NCBI GenBank assembly: GCA_009809945.1 | Contig: WTPW01001254.1 | Coordinates: forward strand, 1-64,000 | DNA length: 64,000 nt | Direction of reading: 5' to 3' | Source of the DNA: Gigaspora margarita | Taxonomy: Eukaryota; Glomeromycota; Glomeromycetes; Diversisporales; Gigasporaceae | Shown: positions 10,826-22,704 of the stretch, in pieces | Numbering within the stretch: the stretch's first letter is position 1 | How the letters are laid out: each line of letters begins with the position of its first letter | The notes under the pieces: generated by a model | Seen by the model: the letters and a program-made list of their open reading frames with translations, nothing else | The model's database searches: none | Told to the model about the DNA's origin: nothing | Translations under genes and position numbers: made by a program

Positions 10826-12308
10826 TTGTACATGTGAATATAAATTATTGAAAAGTTCTGCACTACAACAATAAGCGAAATTAAATCATTGATGATCTTT
10901 ATTACAACTTTCATAAATTCTGGGAAAACTGATAAAAAATTAATCAGCCGAATTCACGAATTACTGTAATGCCGAAAATCCAATTCACCGAATTCAAAAA
11001 ACTTATAGAATTTGGCCGAAATAATTTTTATCAGTTGTCGCAGAATTTATGAAAACAGCTATAATAAGCGAAATTAAATAGTTGTCGATTATATGTATCA
11101 ACAATAAATGAAATTAAATGGTTTTTCGATTATTTTTATTAGCTTTAATTTCCATCGCTATGTAAATTAAAATTAATTGATCAAACACATTAGAAATTAA
11201 CGGGTAAAAGCCTTTCAACGTTATCAATTTGATGATAAATTTGAAGTAGAGAATTGCTTTGCGATTTCTGGATTGTTATTTTGATTAGCTAAGTAATGCT
11301 TATGATATTTGGAATAAGCTTAATAAATAGATCTAAACATGGGAAGTTTAGATGAACAAAGTGAAATTTAAAGTAATTTTAAATTCGAATAAAATAGTCA
11401 AAATGTTGTTAATTGTTTTAATGCCATATAAATTAGCAGCATTGCCAAATAAACTTACCAATTTTTCGAAGTTACTATTGGTAAATACTATATTAAACTA
11501 AATTAACAGTATTTGTAATTAAGCAAATTTATTATTGCAGCTGAAGCTGGAAATGACTAAAACTAGAAGTTAAGGGCCTCGATATAAAATATAAAATCTA
11601 TTTATCTTTAATCCTAGCCTAACTATTAAAAAAAAAGCCAAGAAAATTCACCTCAAAATTAATTGAATTTTCATATTAAAATAATTAAAATTTCCATCTT
11701 CAGCTTTTCCAGCTTAGCCGCAACATTTATTCCTTATTTTATATTTGCATTTAGACTATCAATTGATTAAAAATACATTAAAAACGATATAATTCAGATC
11801 TAATATGCACAATCCCGTTTTAAGGCATCCGGTTTGTTGTAATTCCAGAATTATCATTCATAATTTAACAGGATCGATAATATATTTACTATATATTGGG
11901 AATCAGAAATCATATTACTACATATAGTAAATTTACTTTTATTAATTAATGCCATTTTATGTGATCTAGCAAGCACTGCATACAATATAACAAATAAGAT
12001 AGGTGGCATTCTGCGGCACCAGTATTATTTATTTTGAATTATCAATTCACCGTGTAGATTTTTGTTTAGCATAGTATCCTTGCAAAATGTATCTGCTAAT
12101 ACTTTGCTACTTTCTAATTCAAGTAGATTTAAATCGTGTTTCTGCAAAGTGCATTCACTAATGTTTTTTCTTTTTTAATCCAAGATCTATAATAAGATCC
12201 AAAGAAGTCATCATAGAATTTTTGCAAAATAAATTTAGTCTTCATATTAAAATTTATCCAGTAATGCTTTCTTTTGGATCCAAATTTTATTTAAATTATT
12301 CTAAATAT
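10826..12308. other. Intergenic with one weak palindrome
   Basis: No gene is seen. Between about 10908 and 11055 two arms (ATAAATTCTG...AACTGATAAA and the reverse TTTATCAGTTGTCGCAGAATT) form an imperfect palindrome with TCAGCCGAATTC and TTTGGCCGAA inside. This is probably an old foldback element. Confidence 0.5.
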
Positions 12309-13100
12309 GGGCCAGTGCGAAAAGATTGATACCTCAAAATTTTAATTAAAAAGTACTACTAATAAAAGTTTTTAAATTATTAATAATATAATTAAAATTT
12401 TTTACAATTAAATAACTATGGTATAAACTATTATTTTTTTATTAATTATATTATTTTATATCTCTTTTATATAAAAATAGATGAGAGCTAACTTTTTAGA
12501 TAAAAAAAAATTACAAAAAAAAATTTTTCTTAAAAAAATAGATTTTAATTAATATCTTAATGAATTTGAAAGATTAAAGCTTGCTACTACGCAAGTAACT
12601 AGCTATAGATTCAATAAAACTATATTTAAAATTTCATAAAAAAATAATCATTAGATAAAAAGTTATTAAATATTAAAGTTGATGTATTTGTATTAAAAAT
12701 CATTAATTTACTATATGTACTATATAATTTAATAGTAAAACTAAGCTTAAAAATAACTATTAGTAAATTTTTTATATTTTATATAAACAAATATTTAATT
12801 TTTAAAATAATCTTTATTATTTAATAAAATAAAGTTAAAATTAAAAAACTTAAATTTTATATAAAAAAAATTTTTATTACTATATCACGATCAAATTTAT
12901 TATTTCTAAATATACTAAAATTTACTTAGAAAGTTATTGCTAATAATTTTTTTATTTTTTATATAAAACAATTAAATAAATTATATTAAAACCTTTCCTA
13001 TCTTCCAAAATTATTTTTTAAATTAAAAAAAATTAAATTTTATTACTAAAAAAAATTACTATTAACTTTTATTTTAGGTATCAATCTTTTTGCACCGGCC
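12309..13100. mobile_element. Non-autonomous TIR element, 0.8 kb
   Basis: GGGCCAGTGCGAAAAGATTG at the left end is inverted at the right as TCTTTTTGCACCGGCC, and the TIRs continue through GATACCT. The flanks show TAT on both sides (12306-12308 and 13101-13103), a possible target duplication. The interior is extremely A+T-rich and non-coding. Confidence 0.7.
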
Positions 13101-13860
13101 TATAATATCGAAAGTAATTATTATAGTTTCCTTGCGACGTACATCCACTAATGCTTTTCTATATTCGGTGAATGTTGATATTTTATGCATAGTCATGCTT
13201 GAACATTTCATTTATCTGTCTTGAATTTAGCACCCACAATATTATGCGCTTGAAGTTGAACTAACTGAAATAGTTCTTGTAGTTAGATCATCTTGCACGC
13301 GTTATTTAATAATTATAGGCAACTTTAAACGGGTTTAACTTCTTGCGCTTGAATTTGAGCTTCAATTACGATATTATTAAGAACATTATTTAATTTGATT
13401 CACAAGTAGCATACTACTAGGAACTTAAACGAGTGCAAGTGATATTATTTAATGTAATTTTGTTTATTTAATGCCAATAAATTGCGATAGATTGCTTAGT
13501 CTGGTGAGATGAAATTAAAATTCAGGTTTACATATTCTCTTTGACGAAACACTTATACCTAAGCAGTTACGTAATAATAATATATTTTATTAAATACCTA
13601 ATGCGACTAATAATAATACAATAACACGTCTATTTAACATATCATATCTGTTATCTGCGTCACAGACACCAAAATGTATCGATATACTTAAACCTCAACC
13701 TTACCCTAATATAGTTTTTGCTTTTAATTTTGTGTTACAGCATAACCCGAATTTTATATACTATATACTAGCAAAATAAAATTTTTCTTTAAATAAATTA
13801 TATTCTATTGTTCTTTAATAATTTTTTTAGTAAGAAAATGTGAATTAATTCAACTCTGAA
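13101..13860. other. Intergenic, 3' side of the pseudokinase
   Basis: No gene, RNA or repeat was recognised. The region follows the stop codon of the minus-strand kinase-like gene. Confidence 0.5.
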
Positions 13861-14949
13861 TTATAGAAAACTCTGAGCTCTTTCTTTGCTTATCTTTTCT
13901 GTATTTTTAGGTTTAATATTATCGGCTTCTAAAAATGGCTTCTTGATTTCATTATCATCATCCTGCTTCATTTCGTCAAACCAATGACCAATTTTGTAAG
14001 CAATATCAGTTGCTGTGGGCCGTTTATTCGGATCTGAGTCCATACATCTCTTGGCCAATTTTATGCAACATTCAGGTGTTCGCTCATTAAACTCTGGTCT
14101 CTTACCATGAACAATCTTTGTTGCCAACTTAGTATTAATACATGTAGATTCACCATCAAATACTATTCTTCCCGTTGATATTTCGGTCATGATAACCCCA
14201 AAGCTGTAGATATCAGATGTTTGCTTGTACTTTCCACCAAGTAGAATTTCGGGTGCTATATATGGCATAACACCTTCAATTTCGTTTTCTTGTTTGATAT
14301 CTAATGGTACCGAAAATTCGAAAATACTAATGTATGCACTATGTAAATGGTCTTGCAAGATATTTCCAGAATGTAAATCTCGATGAATCAATTCTTGTAA
14401 ATGGATTAATTCAAGGCCTGAAATGACGCAATACAACACATTCAACTTATCTTTCCTTGCCATTTGTTCTACAACAGGAAGGTTTTGACGCAATGAGCCT
14501 TTACTCACGTAATTCAAAACGATAATGTAATCTTTAGATTCATCTCTTGATACTCCGTGACAGTTTAATAATGATGGATTGTTGTATCTGATCTCGCAGT
14601 ATTTTTTCAACTACCATTAATAAATTATAATAAATTTTTAAAATAAAAAATATAGCATTATTAGCAAATTGATAAATTCTTAATTACATTAATATTACCT
14701 CACTGATAAATTCTTGACTACATTTATTTGAACCATGAATCAATTTAAGCGCAATTCCTGTATTTTTATTGAGCCAATACGCGTAATACACAGTTGCAGT
14801 TCCACCTTTTCCTATCTCTCGTATATTTCCGAATTCGTTATAAGGAATCCACGACAATTGATACTTTTCTCCTCTAATATTCTTTTCAAATTATCATCAA
14901 TATCCTCATATGATAACTTATTTTTCCTTTTTACAACTTTTTGCTTTCG
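13861..14949 (-). pseudogene. Kinase-like gene with lost DFG motif
   Basis: Exon 2 is 14610-13861 and the intron 14698-14611 is GT..AG in phase 0. The preceding exon holds the N-lobe: WIPYNEFGNIREIGKGGTAT, then VYYAYW and an IALKLIHG lysine strand. Exon 2 carries LIHRDLHSGNIL, but the activation-segment start reads YISIFEFS where family members have ISDFGLS, so the Mg-binding Asp and the Gly are replaced (I and E). It retains MPYIAPEIL, SDIYSFGVIMTEIS and MDSDPNKRPTATDI. An N-terminal segment (KLSYEDIDDNLKRILEE, to 14949) is joined through a one-base shift at about 14866-14872. Loss of DFG argues for a pseudokinase; the shift and missing start argue for a decayed gene. It could still act as a scaffold if the shift is a sequencing error. 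Confidence 0.75.
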
Positions 14950-14959
14950 ATATTAATGA

Positions 14960-15180
14960 TTAGCTCGTTGTATATCTATCGGTACGCCGATTCCATTTCT
15001 ATAACAATTACCAAACTTAAAATCCCTTCAACAACGCCATATCCGCAGCTTTTTTAAAATATTCAAATGCTTTTTTTTTCATCCTTTTCAACTCCAATTC
15101 CGTTCAAACAGCAATATCCAACTTTATTTGTTCCGCCAGCGTCACCCATCTCTGCAGCTTTTGATAATAAAAAAATGCTC
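14960..15180 (-). pseudogene. Sel1-repeat relics upstream of the pseudokinase
   Basis: On the minus strand, pieces in different frames read AAEMGDAGGTNKVGYCCLNG then IGVEKDE; next KKAFEYFKKAADM; next FGNCYRNGIGVPIDIQRANH. These are two Sel1-like units broken by shifts in an A-run and a G-run. They lie just upstream of the kinase start, so they are either the tail of a preceding kinase-Sel1 gene or the N-terminal part of the same one. Confidence 0.65.
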
Positions 15181-15904
15181 CATCAAATCTAATTCTGTGA
15201 CCTCATAGTAGCGCCTCATAACATAATCTAGAGCTCTATTCGACCCTAGTTTCTCAGACCAAGTCTATCCCATGCCTCGGTCGAAGCCTTACCATTATTA
15301 GAGTAGTTTAGTTGATTTTTGTTAGTCTTACTAGTGTATAGTTGTAATACTTATATATAGAGAGTTCATTTTAGCTTCTCACAATATACATAATAAGTTT
15401 ATAATATATATCAAAACTATGTCAGGTATTGTACAAATTTACAGCAAAAAAGACAGAATAAGATTTTTAATTAATTAAATTAAATTAATAAAAACGTTCT
15501 ATTTGAAGTCAAATTCATCTGTTTATATATATTTGAATTTAATATATGATATAATAACATGCTATCTAACTCTACTAAGCCAACACATTGATGCATTTTA
15601 CTTATTTGCATAGGTAATATAAACCAAAAAAGGAACTTCAATTTAGTAAATAAACTAAGTGTGTGAGATAAAAATTTAGGGTTAAGATTTTAAGATTAGA
15701 GGCTATAGGGTTAGAGTAATGCTTACTATATATAAAATTTCATTCTTGTCATTTTTAATTAGTGCACCAAGATTGATTTAAATATTAGTTTTCACTTTTT
15801 TCTTCTTTTGTGTGTGTTCACATTCTTTGTCAGGCTGATACAGAATAGTCAACTTTTGCACTCTCTGATTGGCTATTCCCGCTCCAGGAGTTTGTATTAC
15901 CGGG
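15181..15904. other. Intergenic, nothing recognised
   Basis: A+T-rich sequence between the Sel1 relics and the next palindromic repeat. No gene, RNA or terminal repeat was recognised. Confidence 0.45.
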
Positions 15905-16185
15905 TCTGTATTATTTCACAAAAAATCACTTTATTGACAAGTTCATTTTATCAACAGTTCATTTCACTGAAGCTCATTTCACTGACAAGATTTTTTTTCT
16001 ATAAAGCACACTAACTTTAACCCTAATTTTACCCTGACCCTAATGACAATGACCAGAATTACTTTGTCAACAAAATATGCTTCAGTGAAATGAACTGTAG
16101 ATAAAATGAACTTGTTGGTGAATAATTTGTTGGTGAAATGGAGTGTCTTTGGAGTGATTGTCAGTGAAATAATTGCCACCCATAT
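15905..16185. repeat. Palindromic repeat family C, copy 1
   Basis: The left arm (GACAAGTTCATTTTATCAAC, GTTCATTTCACTGAAGC) returns inverted at 16075-16130 around a centre containing AACCCTAATTTTACCCTGAC. A second copy at 45094-45405 shares both arms and the CCCTAA-like centre. The right end (GTGATTGTCAGTGAAATAAT, TGCCACC) matches the left end of the second copy inverted. This is a MITE-like foldback; copy 1 appears truncated on its left. Confidence 0.7.
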
Positions 16186-16278
16186 TACCTGTGCAAAAAG
16201 TAAAATAAGTGGATGACATGTTGATGTGCTATCTAGAGTTTTATAATTCTTATCACTTAACACATATTGTACTAACTA

Positions 16279-16900
16279 GGAGTCTTAATGGGTCAGGTTG
16301 GGTTAGATTTGGACCTGACCCGGGTCAGACTCACTTGGGTCAAAACCTGACCCAGTCTGACCCACCTCATGCCAAACCTGACCCGGGTCTGACCCACCTT
16401 ATATCAAACCCAACCCGGGTCTGACCCAACCCAACCCAACCCAGGTTGAACCTAGGTCAATAATAGTTGCTACATAGTAAAGTCTAAATTTTACTATGAA
16501 AATTGATAATGCCTGCTTAAGTAAACTTGTTTGGGAGATCAAAATGCATATATATTGAAATTTTCATCCAAATTGGAGAAAATTTTATTATTTAACTTTT
16601 AATTTTTTGATCAATAAAAAAATAAATCTTTTTAAAAAATATGTTCGATGAACGTAAAAATTAAAAGTCAAATAATAAAAACTTCTCCAAATTGGATAAA
16701 AATTTCAGAATATATGCATTTTTTCTTTTAAACAAGTTTATATAAGCAGTTTTATCAATTTACATAGTACAATTTTGCCTTTACTATGTAGCAACTACTT
16801 GCGATTATTGTATATAATCTGATTCCTGTTTGACCTGACCTGACCTGAGTTGGGTTAGACCCGAGTTGGGTTAGGTCAGACCCGACCCAGCTAAGACCCC
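16279..16900. mobile_element. TIR element with GGGTC-rich ends and a palindromic core
   Basis: The ends GGAGTCTTAATGGGTC and (inverted) GGGGTCTTAGCTGGGTC are flanked by TA. Subterminal sequence is a G+C-rich array of GGGTC/TGACCC motifs, an island in A+T-rich DNA. The core 16458-16810 is itself palindromic, beginning ATAGTTGCTACATAGTAAAG, and is shared with the element at 59959-60549. A 71-residue open frame across the array is only translated repeat. Confidence 0.75.
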
Positions 16901-17249
16901 TAGTACTAACACATTAACAAGCAATTATATGTCAATCATTCAAGTTGACTTATACTGTAAGTCAACAGATCGAAAAGATAGCTAATCAGGGATATGCTAG
17001 TAGCAATCCAGTTATGCTAGGATCAACTTTTAATTCTGATCGAGAGTATAGTGATTACATATGAGATCAGATAAATAGATCTAAATTAGCTATCTAATTT
17101 AGGATTACAATAGAATGCTAACAATATCTTTATTGTCAGGGTAAGTATAAGATGATGCATGCTACGAGCAGACCAGCTGGCATCTCCATTAGAAGCAAAG
17201 TTTGTATAACATTATTGCAAAACATTATTGACCATTACAACATTATTCC

Positions 17250-17640
17250 CTCTGGGAGTTAACAAGGGATAATAATGCAGATGATGATGGACAGATAAAT
17301 TACATATTGCCAAGAAAATAGCAATCAGCTTTTAATGTACTTATGTTATTATTCAGAGTTTTTATTCAAAAACATTTCAATACATAGAGACAAAATCAAA
17401 GTGACAGATTTGGTCTATCAAGGCAAGTGTTATAACTGATCAGATATCTATAGCTGTGGTGCAATTCTCTGGCAAAAATTCAAGCAAAAGTACACTATCT
17501 CAAACCTTCAAAGTAAAGATATTAAGCTCTATAATCAACTTTATAAAAGGAACAAGAAGAACTTATTGAAAATGCACTATCTCGATATTCTGAACTTTAC
17601 AAATATTGGTATAACAACTCCAATAATCACCCAGAATAAT
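17250..17640 (+). pseudogene. Protein kinase relic
   Basis: Fragments in changing frames follow kinase order: HIAKKIAISF (helix before the catalytic loop), ISIHRDKIKVTD, FGLSRQV in the next frame, SDIYSCGAILWQKF (after a TGA), and SRYSELYKYWYNNSNNHPE with a stop. The segment between HRD and the DFG-like motif lacks the usual HSGNIL residues, so there is a deletion. No N-lobe was recognised upstream. This is a decayed member of the same kinase family as the other three loci. Confidence 0.7.
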
Positions 17641-19277
17641 ATATGCAGATTTTTTTGAGTTGTAAAAGACAATATAAGTATATATATTCAGTTATCTGTA
17701 CATATATATCTAGTATGAATGATTTAGTAAGGAACAGCATTATCCTTGAGAACCTGAGAAATGAAGTAGGCAAAATTTTCTCTTGAACAAGGCAAATTTC
17801 TTAAAGCATTAGATTTTGCTGATGTTTTTCAAAAATGGGCAGCATAGTTGATAACAAACTCAAATGTACTTGGATCATTTGATAGAAAGCAGTGCAGATA
17901 TACTTGCAGAATATTATGCTAATTTCATTGGGTTTAAATATAAAAGATTTGTCTATAGACTTAAATTGTCACCAGCAATCAAACTCAATAATGAAGGCAT
18001 TAAACCAACATAATACAATATATCAACAATTCGAAATACTGTTTACAGATTCAAATGAATCAAAAAAAGAGTGATCATTATATGATGTGTTGGTATGAAG
18101 TCAGTGGGGGCTCGCACACAATAAATAATTATGAGCAATCACATGCAGGCAAATTTAAAAAATAAATTAAAAAAAATTATTATTATTAACATAAGTATTA
18201 AGCTAACACTACACAACATAGTGAATGATGAAGAAAATTAAAGAATCACCTGCAGAATTAGATAATTATTAGAAATTGAACCAATAATGTTTCATACGAT
18301 GCAAAAGATGATAAAGAAGACAGTTTGCCAGAGGTGTGACTTGATTGTCCTTAAGAAGAGCAGATCAACTTCCTCTTGATACTTTCTGGACATTGGAGAA
18401 ACCATGAAGTTTAATAAACTAAAGTCATTTATTATATTATCTTATCTGGCCTTAGCATGCTATGTGTATCAGGTTATATAGGGTCTGATATAAAAAAAAA
18501 TCAAAGGCAAATCCTTGTACATCAAGATTATGCATAGCCAGTTGTCACATGAAATATGGCATAGTAAAATTTATAACTGAAATTACTTTGCTCAGGACAA
18601 TACTAATGACAGAAATTCAGATCTTCTGGGTCAGCCTAAATCTGACCAAACCAACCAACCCAAACAACCTATTGAGAGAGGCGGAGTAGAATCAGCAAGC
18701 AGATAATTCAAGGTTTTAATCATTAATATTTGAGTCATCCCCTATTAACAAACAACAATTACAACTATTTTTAGTGTGTTGAGACAGTTAAAAAAAATAA
18801 AAATAAAAATAAAAAATCAAAAAATCAAAACAATAATAATAATAATAAACAAACCATGGTGGTTTTCAGTATATCAAGAATATGCCAGCTGTGCAATGTT
18901 ACAATCATGTGCACAAGATTTTACAGGCAAATGATCATGCTACTATACTACTCAGTAGTAAATCAAGAATTCAAGACTTTTATTATATATTTTAATCATT
19001 TAAAACAGATTATACATGACCTTTAGCTTACCTATTAAAGTGATTATACAATAAATAATGATTTTTCCATTATGCCCTTTACATCAGGTTATTTATTTTA
19101 TCTACCATAATAATTATGCACTATTTATGGGCTTTACTGATTTTACTGCTAGAAAAATAATATTGGGAAAAGATCAAATAGCTACTATATCTGACCTGCA
19201 GCACCTCGATTACCACATAGTACTGGATACATTTTCGGGCTCACAATATCATGTAGTTTAAAAAAAATATTGGAAAC
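17641..19277. other. Intergenic, nothing recognised
   Basis: No gene or terminal repeats were found. Short simple runs (AAAATAAAAATAAAAAT near 18790; AAT repeats near 18835) are present. Short open frames show no family pattern. Confidence 0.45.
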
Positions 19278-19721
19278 TAAACCAAAGAATGCATTAATAT
19301 TAAATCAATGGAGTGGACCTCATCACATAAGGGATTAAATTAAATATTAGAAATCACAATTAATGATGCATTGCATAGAGATATTATGAAGCATCCTATC
19401 TTATGTTGAACAGCCACTTACAAANTAAATAATCATTAGAAATTGGATCCATACCAGATACAAATCAAGTTGTTATGAAACTTAGTGCATGATAAATAAA
19501 CCAAAGAATGCATTAATATTAAATCAATAGGGTGGACCTCATCATATAAGGGATTAAATTAAATATTAGAAATCACAATCAATGATGCATTGCATGGAGA
19601 CATTATGAAGCATCCTATCTTATGTTGAACAGCCACTTACAATGTAAATAATCATTAAAAATTGGATCCATACCAGATACAAATCAAGTTGTTGTGAAAC
19701 TTAGCACATGATAAATAAATA
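19278..19721. repeat. Two-copy tandem duplication, 219-bp unit
   Basis: The block starting AACCAAAGAATGCATTAATA near 19279 recurs 219 bp later, with only scattered differences through GAAGCATCCTATCTTATGTT and GGATCCATACCAGATAC. One N lies in copy 1. No coding sense. Confidence 0.85.
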
Positions 19722-19814
19722 AAAAATTACCAATCAAACCTAATTATGCATAGGTATTGGAAGTATGAAGCAACTTATTGCATAAAAAAAAAATGCAAAG
19801 TCATTTGCAGAGTT

Positions 19815-20460
19815 GCAAAACTTACGTTTTTGAGACTCCTGCACTTACTTTTTTAATACTCCTAGATGTACCCCAAAATTAGGTATTTTTTGATACTATT
19901 ATCACATGATCATTGACACAACAAATAACGATTTGATATAATGTAACATAATCTTGAAAATTCAAAACAAGCATTCAAAATTGCTTGTTATTCAAAAATC
20001 CCATACAAGAAACAACTTTATGAGAATTTTTTTTTAAAAATCTAACCTTAAATAAATTAATTTCAAAATTATACTAAAAGTTTTTTAAATAATGTGGATC
20101 TTAGTGATACACTGTATTTAAAACATTTATTATACAGATAGAGTTTTTTCTAAAAATTTTAAAAATAAAGATATTATAAAGCATGTAAAACTTTTTAAAA
20201 ACAGCAATCAAGTTATTTATTAAACCTATGTGGGCTGTTCTTTATAGAAAAGTTATAATATTTATTATATGATATTTTTTAATAGTTTATTGCTATTAGG
20301 GTCAGGTTTGTAATTAGAGTTAAAATTAGTGCAATTTTAAAAGGCTTGCCAGTAATGGTCATCTGCACATGATATTAGTATCAAAAAAGTATATAGATTT
20401 TGGAGTACATCTAGAAGTATCAAAAAAGTAAGTGCAGGAGTTCAAAAATGTAAGTTTTGC
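19815..20460. mobile_element. TIR element with long (about 95 bp) inverted ends
   Basis: GCAAAACTTACGTTTTTGAG, then CTCCTGCACTTACTTTTTTA and CTAGATGTAC, recur inverted before 20460. CAGAGTT lies directly outside both ends (19808-19814 and 20463-20469), with 7 of 8 bases matching for an 8-bp duplication. The interior is non-coding. It is compatible with a hAT-like MITE. Confidence 0.75.
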
Positions 20461-20944
20461 TACAGAGTTAAATGTGATATTAGAAACTGAGTCAAATAAT
20501 GCATAGGTGTTAAGTCATATAGTAACTGATCACATAACAAATAAATAATGAATTACTTGCAGAGTAAACAAATTATCAGAATTAAAACAAGTAGCATTGA
20601 CAAATTTGTAGAGCAGGATCCAAACATCTAGTATAGAGGTCATACTTGAAATTTTTCAGCAAAAACACCTAAAATTTGAGAAGCAAAAAACAGGTTTTGC
20701 CAATTATCTTGGCATCCAGTGGTCCAATTTGAATGAACTTTTATTAAAATGAGGCTCTCAGTGAGGCGCATCTAACAAAAAAAAGTTTATTCAATTCTGA
20801 TCACTGGATTAGAAGTTATTAAAGTAAATAGATTTTGTTATTTTTAGCGAATTGGCCAAAATCTAGTTATGACCTATATGAGAGATGTTTGGGGTCCTTG
20901 TAGAGCATCTTATTGCAAGATGAAAAGTCATGTGCAGACTTAAA
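20461..20944. other. Unrecognised spacer with a short shared motif
   Basis: GTTATGACCTATATGAGAGA at about 20867 recurs at about 57537, both followed by GTCC-containing sequence, so this is another dispersed repeat fragment. No gene is seen. Confidence 0.45.
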
Positions 20945-21160
20945 CAAATAAGGTAGCTGCGCGATGCTGTCACACGAAACCAGGAACGTAAATTTATGAA
21001 TTACCGTTACTCAAATAGATGATTTGAGCACTTCTAAGATTACACATGATTTGAAGAAATTATGGAAAAAGCTTGAAATCGGGATTATATTTTTCTTGTG
21101 TTGAACCAAATTTTGATTAGCTTTATTATAAGAAAATCAAACTGGTAAAATCTTAATTAT
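20945..21160 (+). repeat. Dispersed repeat, copy 2
   Basis: Plus-strand copy of the repeat at 426-641 (there on minus). It shares CAAATAAGGTAGCTGCGCGA, ACCAGGAACGTAAATTTA, a TTGAGCAC block and TTATAAGAAAATCAAA. Both ends of similarity coincide, so this is a bounded repeat unit. Confidence 0.75.
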
Positions 21161-21554
21161 GGGTTTGGATTTGTATAGTGGCGAAGCAGGATTTATTAAG
21201 TGATTGGTTTATCGTGAAATGGAAAGGTGTCTAATAATGATGTAATAAATAATAGAGATTAGTAATTGAAATTATAAATTACATAATNATAAGACNACAT
21301 AAGNATAGCATAGAAGTTTATTCGATTCCNAATTTTGTAAAAGAGATTAGTAAGAGATTAATACAAATAGAGGCAGAAGTTTAGAAGTAGATCGATTTAT
21401 TTTTGAACATTAATAAACAAATCATAAATNGATAATTTTAGGANTTTGACATTATGCATATTCGATGCTAAGTTCNTGATCAGATGATAATTTCTTTTAT
21501 AAAGGGATATATCTTGGATTAGATCTTCATAAATAGTATTATTTTCTAGCTATA
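21161..21554. other. Low-quality spacer with scattered Ns
   Basis: Seven isolated Ns lie between 21288 and 21475, and further ones follow to 21781. No gene or repeat was recognised. The Ns suggest unresolved heterogeneity or low coverage. Confidence 0.5.
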
Positions 21555-21646
21555 AGGCCAGACCAATTTAATTCGGTGGTTTACATTACATCCTTCTCAC
21601 AAAAGAGGGAGGTAATGTAAACCACCAAATTAAATTGGTCTGGCCT
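21555..21646. mobile_element. Short near-perfect hairpin MITE
   Basis: AGGCCAGACCAATTTAATTC, followed by GGTGGTTTACATTAC, is inverted almost exactly at 21611-21646 around a 20-base loop with CTTCTCACAAAAGAGGGAGG. It is flanked by TA/TAA-type sequence. Too short to encode anything. Confidence 0.75.
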
Positions 21647-22392
21647 AATAGTGGTATTGTATATGTATAAAAAATTTTGTAGTCTTATAGGTTTAGATTA
21701 AACAAAGTGTCAGTTCATGTATAACGNGAGATGGAAGTAAATTGTGGATATTCAACAAATTGCATATAATTCAGAATCTCNGTAATAAACATTTATACTT
21801 TAATGATATGTAGATGTTTTTGAAAAATTTTTGGTATATTCTTTGCTCATCTATCGTTAATCCAATGCTCATTTAATTCTTGATTAATTAAATTTAGTGC
21901 TTTTTCAAATAATAATCATGCACAGTAGCCTTTAAAATGTCTCTACTAATTGTAATTCTCTAAATGCCAGCCTTCAAAATGCTTCCAATCGGTTGATTTT
22001 GATTTGGTGGTTGCATGTATCTCTACTAATTCTTTACAATGCAGTTAACTATAATGTTTCATTTGCAGTTCAACAGATGATTTAGAAAAACCAATGCATG
22101 ATTACATAAAAATCGTAATCAGAAATAAACACGTGGGGTTTTTTTTATCTTCTCTAACACCGTAAATCGCTAATCACTGCGAGAACATAACCTTTAAAAC
22201 TGTTACGATTGGTTGATTTCTTTGCATGCAAATCAGAGATAAATTATTGTGATGCAACGAATCTGTTATATGATGCGATAAATTCTTTACAATGCAGTCG
22301 AATATGATGGTGCAATAAATGTTTACATTTGTAGTGATCATTAATGTATAGCAGTATAGCAGTTTACATAAAAAAAATCGATCGTAATGAAA

Positions 22393-22554
22393 AGGGAAGA
22401 TATACCGATACAGCACACACGTGACTAATTCTGCTATACCCTAATGCTAACTCTAACCCTAATGCCGATCATGCTGTGTCGATTAGTTTAATGCTGGCCA
22501 TTTTGCCGTGCATGAAGTCACGTGTATGCTGTGTCGGTATAGGTATATTTCCCC
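22393..22554. mobile_element. 162-bp MITE with 8-bp target duplication
   Basis: The ends AGGGAAGATATACC and (inverted) GGGGAAATATACC continue as inverted CAGCACACACGTGACT / CAGCATACACGTGACT. The direct repeat TAATGAAA lies at 22385-22392 and 22555-22562. The centre contains CTAACTCTAACCCTAATGC, telomere-like. Confidence 0.8.
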
Positions 22555-22704
22555 TAATGAAAATGTGTTTATTTTATAATTATCCATACCACGTGATTCA
22601 GAGATCAGTATTTAAACATTTTTGATTGATCACCAGAAAACGTGACCAGAGTGTGGGCGTAAATTATTTTACATACAGATGTATAATGATGAAAGATTAC
22701 GGTA

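Noticed and set aside
16209..16424. 71-codon frame over the GGGTC array
   Set aside because: The sequence belongs to a TIR element end and translates the repeat.
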